From: CAHJXF01 sp038240015
Lineage (GTDB): Bacteria > Pseudomonadota > Gammaproteobacteria > Burkholderiales > Burkholderiaceae_D
Length of the DNA: 64,000 bases
Direction: 5' to 3'
Assembly (NCBI GenBank): GCA_038240015.1
Contig: JBBSEF010000006.1
Location: 16,786 to 80,785 of the forward strand
Program-made: the position numbers and the translations under genes
Notes under the pieces: model-generated
What the model saw: only the letters and a program-made list of their open reading frames with translations
Told to the model about the DNA's origin: nothing
Databases searched by the model: none
Shown here: positions 60,347 to 64,000 of the stretch, piece by piece
Numbering within the stretch: position 1 is the first letter of the stretch
How the letters are laid out: every line of letters starts with the position of its first letter

Positions 60347-60355
60347 GATCGTTCC

Positions 60356-60796
60356 TCAGGGCCGGAGATAAACATAGCCTTCACGTGCCTGCAGACGCGC
60401 GACTTCCGCGACGCCTGCCGGCACGATCGTGGCTTCGGGCAATACGCGCGACCGGTCGATTCCGCCCGCGGTCAACGTGTTGCCGCATACCTTGAACTTG
60501 ACACCCTTTGACACCAGGTCCTCGATGGTCGCGTCGAAGGGATTGCCATTCTTGTCCTTCGCGCCGTCGAGCAAGAAGTCGATGCCGGGGCCGATCCCGA
60601 CGACCACGATCTTGACGGTCGGATCGGCTTGCAGGTGGTTGCGGATATTGGCCATCGCATGTGCGGCCTGGTCGATTCCTTCGCTGAGGTGATAGACGAC
60701 CTTGATGGGTTGCTTGTCCGCCGCGTGCGCGGACACACCCAGCGCGATGCCGAATGGCAGCAGCAGTGCGATCAATATGTTTTGAATCCGTCTCAT
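60356..60796 (-). CDS. Periplasmic DsrE-family protein in the sox operon
   Basis: The 146-residue protein starts with a signal peptide (about 1-26, ending SAHAAD) and has a DsrE/DsrF-like fold pattern: IKVVYHLSEGIDQAAHAM, VKIVVVGIGPGIDFLLDG and a single conserved C104 in KFKVCGNTL. DsrE-family proteins bind or transfer sulfane sulfur on a Cys. It lies between soxZ and soxA, so it may handle sulfur on SoxYZ. ATG 60796 is preferred; ATG 60811 is in frame but lacks a ribosome site. Confidence 0.87.
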   Translation of the reverse strand: MRRIQNILIALLLPFGIALGVSAHAADKQPIKVVYHLSEGIDQAAHAMANIRNHLQADPTVKIVVVGIGPGIDFLLDGAKDKNGNPFDATIEDLVSKGVKFKVCGNTLTAGGIDRSRVLPEATIVPAGVAEVARLQAREGYVYLRP

Positions 60797-60847
60797 GCTC
60801 GTCTCTTTCATGGGGCCGCGGTACCGGCAACGGGATCCGCATCAACG

Positions 60848-61159
60848 TCACGTGATGGCGCCCTCGTCGGTGCGCGTCTCGCCGCGATTGTCCACCCACG
60901 TCACCTGTACCTTGTCGCCCGGCTTGCCGCCGGCGAACTGGAATTGCAGGAAAGGATTCTTGGACACCGCGGTGCCCCATTGCGCCGACAGCACCGTGCG
61001 ACCGTTGGTCGTCGCGGTCACGGTCTGGATGAACCACGCGGGAATGACCTTGCCCGCCGGGTCTTTGCGCTGCCCGCTTTCCATCTCGTGACCCATCAAT
61101 ACCTTGACGATCGTCTTGTCGCCGCTGGTGCTCGCGCGGATGCGCATCGGATCTGGCAT
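60848..61159 (-). CDS. soxZ: Thiosulfate oxidation carrier complex protein SoxZ
   Basis: SoxZ (103 residues) is the Ig-like partner of SoxY. The sequence IVKVLMGHEMESGQRKD and PAWFIQTVTATTNGRTVL is typical, and there is no signal peptide because it is exported with SoxY through Tat. The gene is 30 bases after soxY in the same direction. Confidence 0.96.
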   Translation of the reverse strand: MPDPMRIRASTSGDKTIVKVLMGHEMESGQRKDPAGKVIPAWFIQTVTATTNGRTVLSAQWGTAVSKNPFLQFQFAGGKPGDKVQVTWVDNRGETRTDEGAIT

Positions 61160-61189
61160 GTCTTTCTCCTGTGTCTGTCGGGTTAGCGA

Positions 61190-61687
61190 TCAGCCGCCGC
61201 ATCCGCCGAGCGTGACCTTCACTTCCTTCTTCGCGAAGTACAACTTGCCGTCGGCCTTGACGAGCGCATAGACGTCGGTCGACTGGCCGAGCTTGACTCG
61301 CGTAGTAACCATCGGGTCGGTACCGTCCGGAATCGCGAAGGCCGCCGCGAGTGTGGTCGGATTCTTGTCGACCAGAATCGCGATCTGCTCGACCTTGGCA
61401 ATCGTGCTCGATACGCTGACGGGCACGACCGCACCGTTCTCCGCAATATCGGGAGCCGTGAGCGTGATGTCCTTGCTTTCGATGGGCGTGCCGGCGCCCA
61501 GCAGCTTCTGCGTATCGGCGACGGTCTTGGTGTCGAACCATGCCTTGTTCCATTCGGCGGCAGCCATCGCACTGCCGGGCTTGAAGAGCCCGGCAGCGAG
61601 CGCCAACCCGAGCACGGTCAGCCCGCCGCTCGTGCGCATGAATGTTCTGCGCGAGTTCGTCGTGAGGTCCATCGTTAGATTCTCCAT
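61190..61687 (-). CDS. soxY: Thiosulfate oxidation carrier protein SoxY
   Basis: SoxY (165 residues) is the periplasmic carrier to which all Sox intermediates are bound. Its C-terminus GGCGG, with C163, is the sulfur-binding arm. The N-terminus has a Tat signal (NSRRTFMRTSGGLTVLGLA). ATG 61687 has GGGAG six bases upstream; ATG 61672 would also retain the Tat motif. Confidence 0.96.
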   Translation of the reverse strand: MENLTMDLTTNSRRTFMRTSGGLTVLGLALAAGLFKPGSAMAAAEWNKAWFDTKTVADTQKLLGAGTPIESKDITLTAPDIAENGAVVPVSVSSTIAKVEQIAILVDKNPTTLAAAFAIPDGTDPMVTTRVKLGQSTDVYALVKADGKLYFAKKEVKVTLGGCGG

Positions 61688-61709
61688 GTATGTCTCCCTG
61701 GCTGTTCGA

Positions 61710-62786
61710 TCACGGGGCTATCGCCGATATCCACCGGGCAATCGCCGCCACGTCCGCATCCGCAACATGCGATTGCGGCGGCATAGGGACTGCGCCCCAC
61801 ACGCCCGAGCCTCCGGCCTTGATCTTCGCGATCAGATAGCTTTCGGCGTCGCTCGTGCCCTTGTACTTTTCGGCGATCTCCTTGAATGCGGGACCGACGA
61901 TCTTGTTGTTGACGGCATGGCACGCCATGCAGCCCGATGAAGCGGCGAGCGCGAGTTGGTCCAACTTCGCGTCGGACTTCGCGGGCGCGGGGCTTGGCGC
62001 CGATGCGGGCACGGCCTGGTCCGAAGCAGCGAGGTTGATCGCGCGCGTCTCTCCGAATGCACGGGTCTGGTCTGCGGGGTTGCCATTGGCCCCGCGTGCG
62101 GCTGCCGGCAACTCGGACGAGATCTTGTCGGTGACCGGACAGTCCTTCATGCACGCGACGCTCCTGACATCGGGTTTGCCGTGCACATCCCACAGACCGT
62201 GATCGCGCGTCATGCCATTGCGATTGGGCAAGCGCGCCTGCGCCTCGGCCATGTTCCTGTCGGACAGCGTGAAATCGTCGGGCAACACATCGGCCATGTT
62301 CAGAATGTAGGCCACCACCGCATAGACCTCGTCGGTGCCGAGCGACCTGGGCGCGTTCCACGGCATCGCGCGATGGATGTAGTCCCACAGCGTCGAGACG
62401 GTGCTGATCTTCATCATCGTGGTCCGCTGCGGCGCGCTGTTGTTGGTGAGCGCCGCAACTCGCCCGGTCCTGATGTCGTCTTTGGTAGTCCCCCCGATCA
62501 TGGGCGTGAACACCTCGTTGCTTTCGCCGAAGGTACCGTGACACGACGCGCACTTTCCTTCCCAGATGTCCTGACCGTGCGCGACAGTGCCGGAGCCCCT
62601 TGGCAACCCTTGGAAATCGGGTCGCACGTCGATGTCCCATGCGCGAATTTCTGCGGGCGTCGCCGATCGGCCGATGCCTGCGACTGCCGCGGTCCTCGCA
62701 GGCGCCGACCGATCGGCAGACCACGCGGCATCGGCAGCGGCGAACGCGCAAGCGGCAAGCACGACGAGTTCAATACGCTTGAACAT
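61710..62786 (-). CDS. soxD: Dihaem cytochrome c SoxD
   Basis: SoxD (358 residues) accepts electrons from SoxC in the sulfur dehydrogenase SoxCD. It has a signal peptide (to about residue 24) and two haem motifs, C79-A-S-C82-H83 and C286-M-A-C289-H290, joined by an Ala/Pro-rich linker. Its start overlaps the soxC stop by 17 bases, as expected for a coupled pair. Confidence 0.94.
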   Translation of the reverse strand: MFKRIELVVLAACAFAAADAAWSADRSAPARTAAVAGIGRSATPAEIRAWDIDVRPDFQGLPRGSGTVAHGQDIWEGKCASCHGTFGESNEVFTPMIGGTTKDDIRTGRVAALTNNSAPQRTTMMKISTVSTLWDYIHRAMPWNAPRSLGTDEVYAVVAYILNMADVLPDDFTLSDRNMAEAQARLPNRNGMTRDHGLWDVHGKPDVRSVACMKDCPVTDKISSELPAAARGANGNPADQTRAFGETRAINLAASDQAVPASAPSPAPAKSDAKLDQLALAASSGCMACHAVNNKIVGPAFKEIAEKYKGTSDAESYLIAKIKAGGSGVWGAVPMPPQSHVADADVAAIARWISAIAP

Positions 62787-64000
62787 TGCTCACTTCGCCG
62801 GACTCCGCGACCTTCCACGACTGGATCGCGTTGTTGTGATAGATCGAGCGCGTGCCGCGTACCGCGCGCAGTTCGTTGATCTTCGGCTGCACGTAGGCGG
62901 TGTCGTCGATCGCGCGCGATTGAAGGATCGCGGGTCCGCCGTTCCAGGTCCAGCCGAGGTTGAAGCGCGTCAGCGCTTTTGGCAGCACGGGATTCTCGAG
63001 ACGCGCGGTCGTCCAGTTGCGGCCGCCGTCGAACGAGACATCGACGCGCTTAATCCTCCCTCGTCCCGACCAGGCGATGCCGCTGATGTTGTAGAAACCC
63101 TTGTCGAGCAGCATCTGGCCACCCGAAGGCGCAGTGATGACCGACTTGGTCTCCTGGATCGATGTGTACTGGCGCAATTGGCCGGTGGGCAGCAGGTCGA
63201 CGTAGTGAATGGACTCGTCCTTCGTCCCCCACGGTTGATCGCCGACCTTCAGACGTCGCAACCACTTGACCCACGACACGCCCTGAACGCCCGGCACGAC
63301 CAGGCGCAACGGATAGCCGTTCTCGGGACGTAGCATTTCCCCATTCATGCCGTACGCGACGAACGCATCGTCGAGCGCACGATCGATTGCAATCGTGCGC
63401 GTCATGCCCGATCCGTCGGCACCTTCGGCGAGGACGAACTTGCAGTTCTTCCTGTCGAAGCCGCAGTCTTCCAGCAGAACCGCCAGAGGCACGCCGGTGA
63501 ACTCGCAACACGAGAGCATGCCGTGCGTGTATTGAACCGTCGGCACTGCGACGTTGCCCCACTCCATGCTCGAGTTGGCGCCGCACTCGATGAAGTGGAT
63601 GCGCGATACCGAAGGCAGACGCATCAGGTCGTCCATCGTGTAGACCTTGGCGTTGCCGACCATGCCGTTGACCATCAGCCGGTGCTTGCTCGGATCGACG
63701 TCGATCCAGCCCTGATGGTGGCGCTCGAAATGCAGCCCGTTGGGCGTGATGATTCCGAACAGCCCCTGCAGCGGGGCGAATGCAACCGAGGCTGCGGAAA
63801 CGCGCGTGAGTCCGGGGCTTTCACGACGCTGGAGGTTATGTTCGTACTTCGAAGGCACGCCGTAACCGTTCGCTGCGACCGGCTTGCCGAGCGTCTTGCC
63901 GTATTCCGGCAATTCGAGTATCGCCGGATCGCCCGGGTTGCCTGCATCGGCTGCAAGCGTATCGACCGATGCGCCGGTCGCGAGCGACGCGCCGGCTGCA
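62770..64000 (-). CDS. soxC: Sulfite dehydrogenase SoxC (sulfane dehydrogenase), 5' end outside window
   Basis: The frame remains open to the window edge, so the N-terminus with its Tat signal is missing; about 410 residues are present. The molybdopterin-binding core with the Cys ligand in HFIECGANSSMEWGN and the dimerisation domain with VSFDGGRNWTTARL are intact. With SoxD it removes six electrons from the sulfane sulfur on SoxY. Presence of SoxCD predicts complete oxidation of thiosulfate to sulfate without sulfur globules. Confidence 0.95.
   Translation of the reverse strand, partial: AAGASLATGASVDTLAADAGNPGDPAILELPEYGKTLGKPVAANGYGVPSKYEHNLQRRESPGLTRVSAASVAFAPLQGLFGIITPNGLHFERHHQGWIDVDPSKHRLMVNGMVGNAKVYTMDDLMRLPSVSRIHFIECGANSSMEWGNVAVPTVQYTHGMLSCCEFTGVPLAVLLEDCGFDRKNCKFVLAEGADGSGMTRTIAIDRALDDAFVAYGMNGEMLRPENGYPLRLVVPGVQGVSWVKWLRRLKVGDQPWGTKDESIHYVDLLPTGQLRQYTSIQETKSVITAPSGGQMLLDKGFYNISGIAWSGRGRIKRVDVSFDGGRNWTTARLENPVLPKALTRFNLGWTWNGGPAILQSRAIDDTAYVQPKINELRAVRGTRSIYHNNAIQSWKVAESGEVSNVQAY

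Overview
The window is GC-rich, densely coded DNA from a betaproteobacterium, most likely Burkholderiales or a close relative. Three gene orders support this: secG, then tRNA-Leu(GAG), then the nuoA-N operon; mdh divergent from a GntR gene followed by sdhCDAB-sdhE-gltA; and a DUF2863 gene. I see no IS element, prophage, rRNA or CRISPR array. The organism looks like an aerobic respirer able to oxidise reduced sulfur.

Region 1 (1-17.3 kb): the end of a quinone oxidoreductase gene, tpiA with a near-consensus promoter, secG, tRNA-Leu, and all 14 complex I genes (nuoA to nuoN) on the + strand. A small exported DUF4019 protein gene and a possible 29-codon ORF sit between nuoD and nuoE. A Nudix hydrolase gene follows nuoN.

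Region 2 (17.9-34.6 kb): an accessory and metabolic stretch. It holds an FAD oxidoreductase resembling mitochondrial FOXRED1 with a small membrane protein, a LuxR-type (EpsA-like) regulator, a two-subunit molybdenum hydroxylase (IorB/IorA type), ETF-quinone oxidoreductase, an SDR, a thioesterase, the two subunits of a 3-oxoacid CoA-transferase, an H-NS-like protein, a class I aminotransferase, an M14 carboxypeptidase, a peptide-type ABC binding protein and a DHA2 MFS pump.

Region 3 (34.6-53.5 kb): central carbon metabolism. On the - strand are acnA, prpD, prpC, prpB and mdh. Among them lie a vapBC toxin-antitoxin pair, a methyltransferase, a proline-rich unknown protein and a lone amino-acid-type ABC binding protein. 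On the + strand, divergent from mdh, are a GntR/UTRA regulator and sdhC, sdhD, sdhA, sdhB, sdhE, gltA. A perfect 12-bp palindrome in the divergent region is a candidate operator. Nearly all TCA and methylcitrate enzymes visible here are in this block.

Region 4 (53.6-64 kb): sulfur metabolism. A TauE/SafE-type exporter and a YeeE/YedE-type importer (+) face a - strand Sox operon in the order soxC (cut by the window edge), soxD, soxY, soxZ, a DsrE-family gene, soxA, soxX, soxB, and a last gene fusing a thioredoxin-like domain (CPYC) to a metallo-beta-lactamase domain. Electrons from SoxXA/SoxCD would enter the respiratory chain as cytochrome c, while complex I, SDH and ETF-QO feed the quinone pool.

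The most unusual items are the SoxW/SoxH-like fusion, the exported DUF4019 protein inside the nuo operon, the FOXRED1-like protein next to complex I, and the 20-bp inverted repeat between the EpsA-like regulator and the molybdenum hydroxylase. All functions are inferred from sequence reading and family knowledge; no database search was run.
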